58,444 nt of DNA, taken from positions 1-58,444 of the forward strand of contig JAOAEI010000004.1 in NCBI GenBank assembly GCA_026416875.1, in the 5' to 3' direction. Source of the DNA: Caloramator sp. (GTDB lineage: Bacteria > Bacillota > Clostridia > Clostridiales > Caloramatoraceae). Below the pieces are notes generated by a model. That model saw nothing but the letters and a program-made list of their open reading frames with translations. It was not told where the DNA came from and did no database searches. A program made the position numbers and the translations under genes. How positions within the stretch are numbered: the first letter of the stretch is position 1; the number at the start of each line of letters is the position of its first letter. Positions 10,143 through 20,859 of this stretch are shown piece by piece.

Positions 10143-11021
10143 ATGACAGGCTTTATTCAGCAGATTATAAATGGGCTTTCAATAGGAAGCGTTTATGCCC
10201 TAATGGCGGTAGGATATTCGCTGGTTTACAGCATCATGAATTTTTCTAACTTTGCCCATGGCGGAATTATAATGTTCGGTGCTTATTTTGGATTTTTCTT
10301 TATGACCCTTTATAAATTCCCATTTTCTATTGCCTTCATTGCTTCAGGAATATGTGCTGCCCTTATGGCGATATTAGTTGAAAGGGTGGCATATAAACCA
10401 CTTAGGGATAGAAGGGCTCCATTTTTGTATTTTATAATCTCTGCAATGGGAGTATCGATTTTCCTTGAGAATATAATTATTGCAACTATAGGACCAACCT
10501 TTAGAACTTATCCCGAGGTTTTTTCGACTCAGCCTATTAAAATCGGAAACATGGCTATCGGAAGAATAGATTTGACGATGTTTATTATTTCGGCTGTATT
10601 TTTAGTTTTATTAATATACTTGATAGATTATACCAAGATAGGAAAGGCAATTCAGGCTACATCCTTCAACATGAAGGCTAGTGCTTTAATGGGAATAAAT
10701 ACGGACTTTATAATCCTTCTTGTGTTTGGGCTTGGAGGATTTTTAGCAGGACTGGCAGGTGTTTTGTTTGGTATGAAATATACAGTATATCCTCAGATTG
10801 GAAATATTACTTTAAAATCCTTTATCGCTGCTGTATTTGGAGGGCTCGGCAGTCTTCAGGGGGCGGTTATCGGTTCTGTCCTTTTAGGAATAATAGAGAC
10901 AATAACATCGGGATATATATCCTCACAATATAGAGATTTAATAGCCTTTGTGCTTCTTATTTTTATATTAGTAGTAAGGCCAATGGGGCTTATGGGCAAA
11001 GTTACAGAAGACAAGGCATAA
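10143..11021 (+). CDS. livH: Branched-chain amino-acid ABC transporter permease
   Basis: 'QQIINGLSIGSVYALMAVGYSLVYSIMNF' typical LivH N-terminus. Confidence 0.93.
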   Translation: MTGFIQQIINGLSIGSVYALMAVGYSLVYSIMNFSNFAHGGIIMFGAYFGFFFMTLYKFPFSIAFIASGICAALMAILVERVAYKPLRDRRAPFLYFIISAMGVSIFLENIIIATIGPTFRTYPEVFSTQPIKIGNMAIGRIDLTMFIISAVFLVLLIYLIDYTKIGKAIQATSFNMKASALMGINTDFIILLVFGLGGFLAGLAGVLFGMKYTVYPQIGNITLKSFIAAVFGGLGSLQGAVIGSVLLGIIETITSGYISSQYRDLIAFVLLIFILVVRPMGLMGKVTEDKA

Positions 11022-11033
11022 GGAGGGCTTAAT

Positions 11034-11918
11034 ATGCTTAGTTGGTATTATTTAAAGGGCATTATAATGCTTGCAGGGATTTATCTTCTGCCTGTATTAG
11101 GGCTTTCACTTTTAACGGGATTTACAGGACTTTTTTCCTTCGGACATGCAGGGTTTATGGCAATTGGAGGATATACAACTGCCTTTATGATGATGAAGCT
11201 AAAGGTTCCTTTTATTCCTGCAATTTTAATTGGAGGTCTATTTGCTGCACTTTTTAGCTTTATTATAGGAAAACTTACATTAAAATTAAAGGGAGATTAT
11301 TTCTGCATTGCAACTTTAGGTTTTGGAGAGGCAATAAGGCTTCTATTAGACAACATCCAATATTTTGGAGGTGCAAGGGGATGGCCGGGACTTCCGCTTA
11401 AAACCACTTTAACAACTGTAATTATAATTGATATTATAGCGGTTATCCTTCTTAGAAATATAATAAGGTCGAGGCATGGAAGAAATATGATTGCAGTTAG
11501 GGAGGAGGAGCTTGCATCCAGCATTATTGGAATAGATACTTTTAAATACAAGATGATTTCCCTTGTTATAAGCGCCTTCTACGCAGGGGTTGGAGGAGGG
11601 CTTTTAGGGACTTATCTTGGATTTTTACAGCCTAAGATTTTCAGCCTTACAAGGTCAACGGAACTTACTATTATAGTTATTTTTGGAGGACTTGGAAGCT
11701 TAACCGGAAGTGTTGTTGGAACTATTCTTTTAATTGCCCTGCCTGAAATTTTAAGAAGCTTTGCAAATTGGAGGTTGGTGGTTTACGGAGTTATAGTTGT
11801 ATTTATTATGATTGCAAGGCCAGAGGGACTTATGGGAGGAAAGGAACTTAGTTTTGATATTATAAGGAATTTGTTTAGAAAAAGAGTTAAAGAAGTTAAA
11901 GCAGAGGGGGGCAAGTAG
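11034..11918 (+). CDS. livM: Branched-chain amino-acid ABC transporter permease
   Basis: '[25 protein letters not shown]' LivM motif. Confidence 0.93.
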   Translation: MLSWYYLKGIIMLAGIYLLPVLGLSLLTGFTGLFSFGHAGFMAIGGYTTAFMMMKLKVPFIPAILIGGLFAALFSFIIGKLTLKLKGDYFCIATLGFGEAIRLLLDNIQYFGGARGWPGLPLKTTLTTVIIIDIIAVILLRNIIRSRHGRNMIAVREEELASSIIGIDTFKYKMISLVISAFYAGVGGGLLGTYLGFLQPKIFSLTRSTELTIIVIFGGLGSLTGSVVGTILLIALPEILRSFANWRLVVYGVIVVFIMIARPEGLMGGKELSFDIIRNLFRKRVKEVKAEGGK

Positions 11919-12716
11919 ATGAATATATTGGAGGTTAATGGATTAACTAAGCAATTTGGAGGACTTACAGCAGTTAATGATGTTACCTTTGATGTTGAAA
12001 GGGGAAGTATAACAGGACTTATAGGACCTAATGGTGCAGGAAAGACAACGATTTTTAATTTGGTTACTGGGGTTTATAAAGTTAGTGGAGGAAAAATTGT
12101 TTTTAACGGAAAAGAAATCCAAAATGAAGAAGCATATAAAATAGCAAATATGGGCATTACAAGGACCTTTCAGAATATAAGGCTCTTTAAAAAGCTTACT
12201 GTATATGAAAATATTCTGACAGCTTGCCAATATAATGCCAATTACAGCCTCTTTGAGGCGATGATTTTTGGTTTAGTTCCTAAAAGGTTTAAAAGAAATT
12301 CGAGGTTTTATAGGGAGGAAAAGCAATTAAAGGAACAGGCAGAGGAGCTGATGGAGATTTTAGGACTTGAGGATAGAAAAAATTTCATAGCCAATAATTT
12401 GCCCTATGGTCTTCAAAGAAGGCTTGAAATTGCAAGGGCCCTTGCCCTAAGGCCGAAGCTTCTTCTACTTGATGAGCCTGCTGCAGGGATGAATCCTGAT
12501 GAGACGGAAAAGTTAACGGAACTTATAGCCTTTGTAAGGGATAAGTTTGATCTTAGTGTTCTTTTAATTGAACATCATATGGACCTTGTTATGGAGATAT
12601 GCGACAAAATTGTTGTTTTAAATTTTGGCTGTAAACTTGCCGAGGGAACCCCTAAGGAGATCCAGCAAAATCCTGAGGTTCAGAAGGCCTACTTAGGGGG
12701 TGGTAATAATGCTTAA
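11919..12716 (+). CDS. livG: ABC transporter ATP-binding protein LivG
   Basis: Walker A 'GPNGAGKTT', LivG insertion, '[12 protein letters not shown]'. Confidence 0.94.
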   Translation: MNILEVNGLTKQFGGLTAVNDVTFDVERGSITGLIGPNGAGKTTIFNLVTGVYKVSGGKIVFNGKEIQNEEAYKIANMGITRTFQNIRLFKKLTVYENILTACQYNANYSLFEAMIFGLVPKRFKRNSRFYREEKQLKEQAEELMEILGLEDRKNFIANNLPYGLQRRLEIARALALRPKLLLLDEPAAGMNPDETEKLTELIAFVRDKFDLSVLLIEHHMDLVMEICDKIVVLNFGCKLAEGTPKEIQQNPEVQKAYLGGGNNA

Positions 12717-13422
12717 GGTAAGAAATTTGCATGTATTCTATGGAGGTATACATGCCCTTAAAGGGATTAATGTTGAGGTAAAGCAAGGGGAAATTGTAAC
12801 TATTATAGGTTCAAATGGTGCAGGAAAGTCGACCCTCCTTAATACTATAACCGGCATTGTAAAACCAAAGGAAGGAGAGATTTTCTATAAGGATAAGAAG
12901 TTGAGCCTAATTCCTCATAAGATTGTCGCAAATGGAATCTGTCAGGTGCCTGAAGGAAGGCTTGTTTTTGCTAATTTAACAGTAAAAGATAATCTTCTTT
13001 TGGGGGCTTATCTTAGAAAGGATAAGGCAGAGATAAACAAAGACCTTCAAAATGTTTATGAGATTTTCCCAAGGCTAAAGGAAAGGGAAAAGCAGATGGC
13101 AGGAACTTTATCAGGGGGAGAACAGCAGATGCTGGCAATAGGAAGGGCCCTTATGGGAAGGCCTGAGATCATGCTTCTTGATGAGCCTTCATTAGGCCTT
13201 GCACCGCTACTTGTGGATACTATTTTTAAGATTATTTTGGATATTAAGAAGATGGGAAAAACAATTCTTCTTGTTGAACAAAACGCCTTTAAGGCCCTTG
13301 AAATTGCCGACAGAGCCTATGTCCTTGAACAGGGGAGGATAACCCTTGAGGGAAGTGCAAAGGATATTGCAGCAAACCCAAAAGTTCAGGAGGCATATCT
13401 AGGGAAGAGGGTGACAGAATAA
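12709..13422 (+). CDS. livF: ABC transporter ATP-binding protein LivF
   Basis: Walker A 'GSNGAGKST', 'LSGGEQQMLAIGRALM', overlaps livG. Confidence 0.94.
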   Translation: MLKVRNLHVFYGGIHALKGINVEVKQGEIVTIIGSNGAGKSTLLNTITGIVKPKEGEIFYKDKKLSLIPHKIVANGICQVPEGRLVFANLTVKDNLLLGAYLRKDKAEINKDLQNVYEIFPRLKEREKQMAGTLSGGEQQMLAIGRALMGRPEIMLLDEPSLGLAPLLVDTIFKIILDIKKMGKTILLVEQNAFKALEIADRAYVLEQGRITLEGSAKDIAANPKVQEAYLGKRVTE

Positions 13423-13491
13423 AATTATATGTTACTTTATAGGTATTGTGGTATAATATTAATATAAGGACATGGTTTGGAAGGTGATGTT

Positions 13492-13689
13492 ATGAATACA
13501 GCTAAAAAACTTCTCTATGATTTAATAAAAGATATACCAGATGATGATGTTATGGAAGTTATAGATTTTATTACTTTTTTAAAGATGAAGCATGATAAAA
13601 AGCTGTTTAATGATTTAAGAAAATCAAGTGAATCAAGTTTAAGCTTTTGGGATAATGATATTGATGATGAGGTGTGGAATAATGTATAA
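13492..13689 (+). CDS. DUF2281-type antitoxin
   Basis: Small acidic protein 'LLYDLIKDIPDDDVMEVIDFITFLK'; overlaps a PemK-like toxin start. Confidence 0.7.
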   Translation: MNTAKKLLYDLIKDIPDDDVMEVIDFITFLKMKHDKKLFNDLRKSSESSLSFWDNDIDDEVWNNV

Positions 13690-14028
13690 GCAGGGAGATA
13701 TACTGCTAATTCCTGTGCCGTTTTCAGAACTCACCTCATCGAAAAAAGGCCTGTAGTTGTTTTATCTAATGAAAAATATAATTTAATTCAGGAAGATATA
13801 GTAGTTGCTGCAATTACTTCAAATATAACAGAAAAAGAGTATTCGATTACTATTAATAACGATGATATGGATGAGGGGATGTTAAAAGTTGTATCATGTG
13901 TAAGAGCTGACAAAATATATACTTTGTCAAAATTTATAGTAGTAAAAAAATTTGGTAGATTAAAGACCTCAACAATGGAAAAAGTTATATTCAAAATTAA
14001 TGAATTATTAAGAGAATCCCCAAGGTAG
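13682..14028 (+). pseudogene. MazF/PemK-type toxin, reading frame interrupted by apparent -1 in an A6 run
   Basis: MYKQGDILLIPVPFSELTSSKK|(R)PVVVLSNEKYNLIQEDIVVAAITSNI...; TAG at 13754 in frame 0, homology continues in the -1 frame. Confidence 0.75.
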
Positions 14029-14040
14029 GGATTCTCTTTT
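14011..14040. terminator. Bidirectional terminator between convergent toxin and alaX
   Basis: AGAGAATCCC-CAAGGTA-GGGATTCTCTTTT. Confidence 0.7.
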
Positions 14041-15196
14041 AATGTTTGATTAGAAAATCTATGAAATCATTAAGAGCTTGTGCTGTTTCAAAACTTCCCT
14101 GGGCAAATTTTGGACTTCCTCCACCTCGTCCATTAAATTTTTGAAGCTCTTCTTTGAATATTTTGCCGCAGTTTATGTCTAGACTGCCGTTATGTGCAAG
14201 GATAACCTTTTTGTCCTTTAACGATGCAAGGATTAATAAGTCGCTTGTAAGGGATGTTAGTTTGCTTGCTATTGTTTGAAGTTCTTCAAAGGATTTATCT
14301 TCAAATATTTTTATGATTTTATTTTCTTTAGATTCGACTAAAAGATCCTTTGCGATGAATTCGGCGTTTATTTCTTTTAAGGAATTTAGCTGCTTCGTAA
14401 GGTTTTTAATTTCGCTTTGAAGGGAGTCAAATTTTATTAAAATCTCCGATTGAGGAACGAAAAGATTTTTAATAAGGCTATTAATAATAGTATTCTTTTC
14501 TTGAAAATCCTTCAAAAGCCTTTTCCCACACTTAAAATATATTCTTGTCATGTTCTTGTATTTTTCTGTTTTAAGTATTTTTAACATCCCTATTTCACCA
14601 AGGCTTCTTACGTGGGTTCCACAGCAGGGGGAATAGTCGATTCCTTCTATTTCAACTATTCTTATATCAACGTCCGTCGGGGGAAGTTTCCTTAATGGAA
14701 GCTTTTTTGCTTCTTCTAGATTAACTATGTAGGATTTTACAGGGATATTTTTAAATATAAGTTCATTAACTTTGTTTTCCACATTTAAAACTATTTCTTC
14801 ATTAATGTTTTCAAGTCCTATGTCGATGGTTAAATAATCATCACCAAGATGAAAGCCGTTGGTTGGGGCATTATACATTTCTAAAAATACAGCAGATAAA
14901 AGGTGCTGTCCTGTGTGGTTTTGCATGTGGTCGAATCTTCTTTCAAAGTCTATGATGCATTTTACAGTCCTTTTATTTATTTTTTCTTTAACAACATGAT
15001 ATATTTTTCCATCCTCTTCAACTAAATCTATAACTTCAATTCCATCAATCCAGCCAAAATCCCTAGGCTGTCCGCCGCCCTCAGGATAAAAGGCGGTTTC
15101 GGAAAGCTCAGTAAGATATAGGCCGCCCTTTTCTATTTGATTTATAATTTTTGCATCCCATTCGTAAATGTAGGGATTTTCATAGTAGAGCCTCAT
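14039..15196 (-). CDS. Alanyl-tRNA editing protein (AlaX-L, DHHA1 C-terminus)
   Basis: 'FYPEGGGQPRDFGWIDG', 'NHTGQHLLSAVF', 'CCGTHVRSLGEIG', C-terminal 'NGRGGGSPKFAQGS'. Confidence 0.9.
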   Translation of the reverse strand: MRLYYENPYIYEWDAKIINQIEKGGLYLTELSETAFYPEGGGQPRDFGWIDGIEVIDLVEEDGKIYHVVKEKINKRTVKCIIDFERRFDHMQNHTGQHLLSAVFLEMYNAPTNGFHLGDDYLTIDIGLENINEEIVLNVENKVNELIFKNIPVKSYIVNLEEAKKLPLRKLPPTDVDIRIVEIEGIDYSPCCGTHVRSLGEIGMLKILKTEKYKNMTRIYFKCGKRLLKDFQEKNTIINSLIKNLFVPQSEILIKFDSLQSEIKNLTKQLNSLKEINAEFIAKDLLVESKENKIIKIFEDKSFEELQTIASKLTSLTSDLLILASLKDKKVILAHNGSLDINCGKIFKEELQKFNGRGGGSPKFAQGSFETAQALNDFIDFLIKH

Positions 15197-15368
15197 ATGA
15201 ACATCTCCTTTTGTTAGGTTTATAAAATTTATGCAATAATTATAATATATTTATGGAAAAAAATGAAGAAAGTTAAATTTTTTATAGCTTGAAGGAATAG
15301 ATTAACTAGTGGTAAAATAACTGAGAAACTAAATTATAGTGATAGGAACTTTAGAAAGGAGTAGAAGG

Positions 15369-16925
15369 ATGTCTAAAAAGAACATAGGAAGGGCAACGGC
15401 TGTAGTTATGCTTATGCTTTTTTTAAGTAGAATATTGGGATTCGTAAGGGAAATGATTGTTGCAAAGGTTTATGGAAGAAGCTATGTAACCGATGCTTTT
15501 TTTGCAGCCTTTACGATTCCAGATGTTATGTTTTATCTTTTGGTAGGTGGGGCGTTAAGTTCAGGCTTTATGCCGGTGTTTACCCAATATATTGCAAAGG
15601 AAGATGATGATAACGCCTGGAGGGCAGCAAATACATTTATTACAGTTGCACTTATTTTTATTATAGTATTTAATATTGTTGGAATTACTTTTGCGAAATA
15701 TCTTGTCCCTTTAGTTGCTGTTGGAAGTTTAAATAGTAGGGAAATGTTTGACTTAACAGTTAAGCTTACTAGGATAATGTTTACTGCTGTAACCTTTACA
15801 GTTTTAGCAGGTCTTACAAGAGGGATTTTAAACTCCTATAACATATTTACATCGCCATCTGTTGGTCCAGTTTTATATAACGTTGGAATGATTTTGGGGG
15901 CTGTTCTTTTAGGAAATAGGTTTGGAATTTACGGACTTGCTGCTGGAGTTATCTTTGGTGCCCTTTTAAACTTTTTAGTTCAGGTTCCTGACTTTCTAAG
16001 AGTTGGGAAAAGGTTTAGATTTGAGCTCCATTTAAAGCATGAGGGGTATAAAAGGATGCTCTATCTTATGGGACCTGCAATTATAGGCCTTTCAATATCC
16101 CAGCTTAATCTCGTAGTAAATCAGAATATCGCCTCGATATTAGGTGAAGGCAGCATAACAGCACTTAGATATGCAAATAGGCTTATGCTTCTACCTCTTG
16201 GAATTTTTGCGATGGGAATTGCAACAACTATATTTCCAAGCCTTAATATGCACATCGCAAAGGGAGAATATGATAAATTTAAAGAAACCTTTTCCCTCGG
16301 CATGAGGATGGTAATGTTCATAACGATACCTTCTGCAATTGGCATGATTGCTTTAAATGTTCCTATAATAAGGCTTTTGTTTAAGACGGGGAAATTCGGT
16401 GAGCAGGACGTTTTAGTAACTGCCTATGCCCTTGCCTTTTACAGCTTTGCTGTAGTTGGACAGTCGGCAGTTCAGATATCAACAAGAGGATTTTATTCTC
16501 TACAGGATACAAAAACTCCTGTTAAGGTAGGGGCCTTAACAGTTTTAGTTAATATACTCTTAAACTTAATGTTTGTTGTTTTTTTTAAAGAGCTTGCAAT
16601 AGGTGGAATTGCCCTTTCTTATTCAATATCAAGCATTTTAAATATGATCATGCTTCAAAGGGGACTTTCTAAAAAGCTTAATGGATTAAGGGAAAGGGAA
16701 ATAATAATTTCCACCGTAAAATCAGCGGGAGCATCTATAATTATGGGAATTGCAGCCATTGCAACATATAAATTCTTTGAGTTTAATTTTGGAGTAGAAT
16801 CAAAACTTACGCAGCTAATTGGAGTTGGCGGTGCTGTTTTCGTTGGAATCGCTGTATATGCTTTAATTGCAGTAATATTAAAGATGGATGAGGTAAAGTT
16901 TATAGTAAAAATGATAAGAAAATAA
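15369..16925 (+). CDS. murJ: Lipid II flippase MurJ/MviN
   Basis: 'LSRILGFVREMIVAKVYG', MATE-like multi-TM; ATG 15369 after GAAAGGAG. Confidence 0.93.
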   Translation: MSKKNIGRATAVVMLMLFLSRILGFVREMIVAKVYGRSYVTDAFFAAFTIPDVMFYLLVGGALSSGFMPVFTQYIAKEDDDNAWRAANTFITVALIFIIVFNIVGITFAKYLVPLVAVGSLNSREMFDLTVKLTRIMFTAVTFTVLAGLTRGILNSYNIFTSPSVGPVLYNVGMILGAVLLGNRFGIYGLAAGVIFGALLNFLVQVPDFLRVGKRFRFELHLKHEGYKRMLYLMGPAIIGLSISQLNLVVNQNIASILGEGSITALRYANRLMLLPLGIFAMGIATTIFPSLNMHIAKGEYDKFKETFSLGMRMVMFITIPSAIGMIALNVPIIRLLFKTGKFGEQDVLVTAYALAFYSFAVVGQSAVQISTRGFYSLQDTKTPVKVGALTVLVNILLNLMFVVFFKELAIGGIALSYSISSILNMIMLQRGLSKKLNGLREREIIISTVKSAGASIIMGIAAIATYKFFEFNFGVESKLTQLIGVGGAVFVGIAVYALIAVILKMDEVKFIVKMIRK

Positions 16926-16930
16926 TAAGT

Positions 16931-16972
16931 GGGGACATTAGAGTTTATATACGCTCTAATGCCCTTTTTTAT
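16931..16972 (+). terminator. Rho-independent terminator
   Basis: GGGACATTAGAG...CTCTAATGCCCTTTTTT. Confidence 0.65.
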
Positions 16973-17086
16973 TTTGTATTAAAAATAAAAATAAGGTAAA
17001 CATAATAATAGACAAAATTGTAAAATATGTGGCATAGAAAAGAAATAATCTTAGCATTTTGACAAAATTTTATAAGGAGGGATATT

Positions 17087-19003
17087 ATGGCTGAAAAAAA
17101 GGGACTTTCACATGGAGCCTATGGAGGAGTAAGTGGAGATGAATATATTCCTTTTATTCCTGCAAGCGAAGTTATGCCTGAGGCTACAATAGTTTCTATT
17201 TTACTAGGCGTTTTATTTGCGATTATTTTTGGAGCAGCAAATACATACCTTGGGCTTAAGGTTGGTATGACTATTGCAGCTGGTATTCCTGCAGCAATTT
17301 TAGGAACAGGGCTTTTAAGGGGAATATTTAGAAGAAACAACATACTTGAAGCCAACATGGTTCAAGGAATTGCTGCAATGGGAGAGTCTATTGCAGGTGG
17401 AGTAATATTTACATTGCCTGCTATAATAATCTGGGGATTTGAATTGAAGCTTTCAACCATTGTTTTTGTTACACTGCTTGGAGGTCTTGTAGGAATATTA
17501 TTTGTGGTTCCTTTAAGAAGATATCTTTTAGTTGAAGAACACGGAAAGCTTATCTATCCTGAATCCATGGCTGCAGCTGAAGTTTTAGTTACAGGAAGCC
17601 AGGGTGGAGCAGGTTTTAAAACTGTCATGACAGGGTTATTTGGAGGAGGACTTTATAAGCTCTTTTCAGGAGGTTTTAGATTTTGGCTGGAGGAGCCCGA
17701 ATGGACTTTAAGGCCCCTTCAAGGAACTATATTTGGCGTTGATGCTATGGCCTCCCTTGTGGGAGTTGGATATATCGTCGGCATGGAGGCAGCCCTTTAT
17801 ATGTTTGCTGGGGCTATTGTCGCATGGCTTGGTTTAATACCTCTTATAAAATATATTGGTGCTGGACTTACAGCGCCGCTTTTCCCTGCAACGGTTCCTA
17901 TTTCAGAGATGAACGCTTGGCAGATATGGAGTAAATATATAAGATACATCGGTGCAGGCGCTGTTGCAGCTGGAGGATTTATAAGCCTTGGAAGAAGCTT
18001 GCCAACTATTATAAATTCCTTTAGATCAGCAATATCAGGAATTGGTGCAAAGGGTGGACAGCAAAAAAGAACTGAAATGGATGTTCCTATGACCTATGTT
18101 ATAATTGGAGCCTTTTTGGTATTTTTCCTTGCATGGTTTATTCCAGTTGTAAAAACAGGACCAATAGGGGCAATTCTTGCTGTATTTTTCTCCTTCTTCT
18201 TTGCAGTAGTTTCAGCAAGGATAGTAGGTCTTGTCGGTGCATCCAATAACCCTGTTTCCGGTATGACAATTGCAACACTCCTTTTTATAACTTCTGTTTT
18301 AAGATTTACTGGTTATACAGGGGATGCAGGAATGATTACAGCCCTTGTTGCAGGTGCTATTGTTTGTGTTGCAATTGCTGTTGCAGGAGGTGCAGCACAG
18401 AGCCTTAAGACAACTTTTATCATAGGCGGAACTCCAAGGCATGTTGAGATAGGAATGTATATAGGGCTTGCTGTTGCATCAGTTTTTGTTGGAATGGTTG
18501 TTCTTATGCTCAATAGAATCTACGGCATAGGTTCAGAACAAATAGCAGCACCACAGGCAACTTTGATGTCGATGGTTGTTAAGGGAGTTATGACAGGACA
18601 GCTTCCTTGGGCCCTTGTAATTGTAGGTGCAGTGTTTGGAGTTATGACTGCCTTGATGGGTATTCCAATACTTCCTGTTGCCCTTGGGCTTTACCTTCCT
18701 ATACATCTTAGTGCAGGAATATTGGTTGGAGGGCTCATTAGGTTGTTTGTTGAAAATAGATTTAAAAATGACGAAAAAGTTCAAAAGGAACAGGTGGAAA
18801 AGGGAGTTTTACTTGCATCTGGGCTTGTTGCTGGGGATGCACTTATGGGAATTTTGGTTGCGGCCTTTGCAGGGCTTGGAATAGATATAGCCTTTGGAGG
18901 AAGAATTGCTCCACTTATCACGGGAAGTTCATGGACTGCAGCAATTGTTCTTCTTCTTTTCTCCTTCTGGGTATATAGTTTTTCAACAAAAAGAGAAGGT
19001 TAA
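17087..19003 (+). CDS. OPT family oligopeptide transporter (copy 1)
   Basis: ~640 aa multi-TM; 'EYIPFIPASEVMPEATIVSI', 'ANTYLGLKVGMTIAAGIPAAI'; paralogue of the ORF at 23912. Confidence 0.9.
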   Translation: MAEKKGLSHGAYGGVSGDEYIPFIPASEVMPEATIVSILLGVLFAIIFGAANTYLGLKVGMTIAAGIPAAILGTGLLRGIFRRNNILEANMVQGIAAMGESIAGGVIFTLPAIIIWGFELKLSTIVFVTLLGGLVGILFVVPLRRYLLVEEHGKLIYPESMAAAEVLVTGSQGGAGFKTVMTGLFGGGLYKLFSGGFRFWLEEPEWTLRPLQGTIFGVDAMASLVGVGYIVGMEAALYMFAGAIVAWLGLIPLIKYIGAGLTAPLFPATVPISEMNAWQIWSKYIRYIGAGAVAAGGFISLGRSLPTIINSFRSAISGIGAKGGQQKRTEMDVPMTYVIIGAFLVFFLAWFIPVVKTGPIGAILAVFFSFFFAVVSARIVGLVGASNNPVSGMTIATLLFITSVLRFTGYTGDAGMITALVAGAIVCVAIAVAGGAAQSLKTTFIIGGTPRHVEIGMYIGLAVASVFVGMVVLMLNRIYGIGSEQIAAPQATLMSMVVKGVMTGQLPWALVIVGAVFGVMTALMGIPILPVALGLYLPIHLSAGILVGGLIRLFVENRFKNDEKVQKEQVEKGVLLASGLVAGDALMGILVAAFAGLGIDIAFGGRIAPLITGSSWTAAIVLLLFSFWVYSFSTKREG

Positions 19004-19040
19004 AATTTTCTTTTAAATGAATTAATGGTGAGTTATAATT

Positions 19041-19070
19041 AAAGGAGAAGCTGATGCTTCTCCTTTAATT
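19041..19070 (+). terminator. Rho-independent terminator
   Basis: AAAGGAGAAG-CTGATG-CTTCTCCTTT. Confidence 0.7.
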
Positions 19071-19088
19071 TACTAGGCAGGTGATTTT

Positions 19089-19442
19089 ATGGCAAAGGAA
19101 AAGAAGGATGATAATTTTCTACTTTATATCCCGAAGAAAAAGCACCTTACCTTTGAAAAAAGGGATGGAAAAATTTATTTGATTTTTTATCACAACAAGC
19201 CAATAGAGAAATTTTTGAGATGGCTTGTTAAGAAACCTGCGGTGAGCGATATTGAGCTTGATGGCCTAGGTTCAAGGGTATGGGAGCTTATCGATGGGGT
19301 AAATACTGTTTACGACATTGGTCAAAAGCTTTTGGAGGAATATGGTAAAGAGGCTGAACCAGTTTATGAAAGGCTTATTATGTATTTAAGATATTTAAAC
19401 AGGCGGGGCTGGATAGCCTTTGAAAGAGGAAATCGAAAGTAA
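19089..19442 (+). CDS. PqqD-family protein
   Basis: 'LGSRVWELIDGVNTVYDIGQKLLEEYG...YERLIMYLRYLNRRGWI' PqqD-fold pattern. Confidence 0.75.
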   Translation: MAKEKKDDNFLLYIPKKKHLTFEKRDGKIYLIFYHNKPIEKFLRWLVKKPAVSDIELDGLGSRVWELIDGVNTVYDIGQKLLEEYGKEAEPVYERLIMYLRYLNRRGWIAFERGNRK

Positions 19443-19454
19443 GGGGGAATCGAT

Positions 19455-20844
19455 ATGGATATTAATTTAAAAATCGATAGTATGAGGGATGAGATTATAA
19501 AGTCAACACAGGAAATTTTAAAGATTAAAAGTGTTGAAGATACTCCAAAGGAAGGAATGCCTTTTGGGGAAGGCGTTGCAAAGTCATTAGAATATGCTTT
19601 GAATTTATCTAAGGAGCTTGGATTTAAGGCTGTAAATATGGATGGATATGTTGGATATGCTGAATATGGTGAAGGAGAAGATTACATAGCTGTTTTAGGG
19701 CATCTTGATGTTGTTCCAGAAGGAGATGGATGGCAATATCCACCATATGGTGCAGAAATTCACGATGGCAAAATATATGCAAGGGGTGCCCTCGATGATA
19801 AAGGGCCTATGATTGCTGCTTTATATGGATTAAAGGCTATTAAGGATTTGAATTTACCACTTTCAAAAAGGATAAGAATAATATTTGGAACTAATGAAGA
19901 AACAGGCTCTAATGATATTCCATATTATTTAAAATCTGAAAAACCTCCGGTTGCTGGATTTACTCCAGATGCTGAATTTCCACTAATCCACGCCGAAAAG
20001 GGACTAACTGTATTTAACATAGTGAAGGAACTTGAAAGAAAAGGAAATGGCGATATAAAGATAGAATATATAAAGGGCGGACAAAGAGCTAATATGGTTC
20101 CGGATTACTGCGAAGCAGGACTTGATGCTAAAGATAAAGGTGCTGTTATAAAAAAGGCTGATGAATTTGCAATAAGAACTGGATTTGATGTTAAAGTGGA
20201 AGATAAGGACGATAAAATTAATAGTTAAGGCCTTTGGTGTTTCAGCCCATGGAAGCGTTCCTGAACATGGAAAAAATGCCATAATGATTATGTTTGCCTT
20301 CCTTAGCGAACTAAATCTACCAGATAGCGATATTAAGGATTTTATAGATTTTATGAATAAATATGTTGGATTTGAAACAAAGGGTGAATCCTTCGGATGC
20401 TACTTAAAGGATGAAACAGGTGAGCTCTCCTTTAATGTTGGTGTTATTGATATGAAGGAAGATAAAGTAACTGTAGCACTTAACTTAAGATATCCCTGCA
20501 CATATAAGCTTGAGGATATGATGAATCCGTTTAATAAAAGGATTGAAGGAACAGGCATTAAGGTGGAAAACCTTGCTCATCAGGAGCCCATTTATTTTGC
20601 AAAGGACCATGAATTAGTTCAAAAGCTTATGGGGGTTTATAGGGAATTTGTTAATGATAATAGTGAACCTTTGGCAATAGGTGGAGGAACCTATGCAAAG
20701 GAAATGCCAAACACACTAGCCTTTGGACCGCTTTTCCCAGGAAAACCAGATGTAATACATCAAGCAAATGAATATATTGAGATAGAGGATCTTATAACGA
20801 TTACAAAGATTTATGCAAAGGCGATGTATGAATTAGCAAGATAG
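19455..20844 (+). pseudogene. pepV: PepV-like M20 dipeptidase split by a single-nt frame disruption (19455-20228 and ~20218-20844)
   Basis: 'VLGHLDVVPEGDGW', 'GALDDKGPMIAALYG', 'GTNEETGSNDI' then in the +1 frame 'KLIVKAFGVSAHGSVPEHGKNAI...GGGTYAKEMPN'. Confidence 0.85.
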
Positions 20845-20859
20845 GATTTGGGTGGTTAT

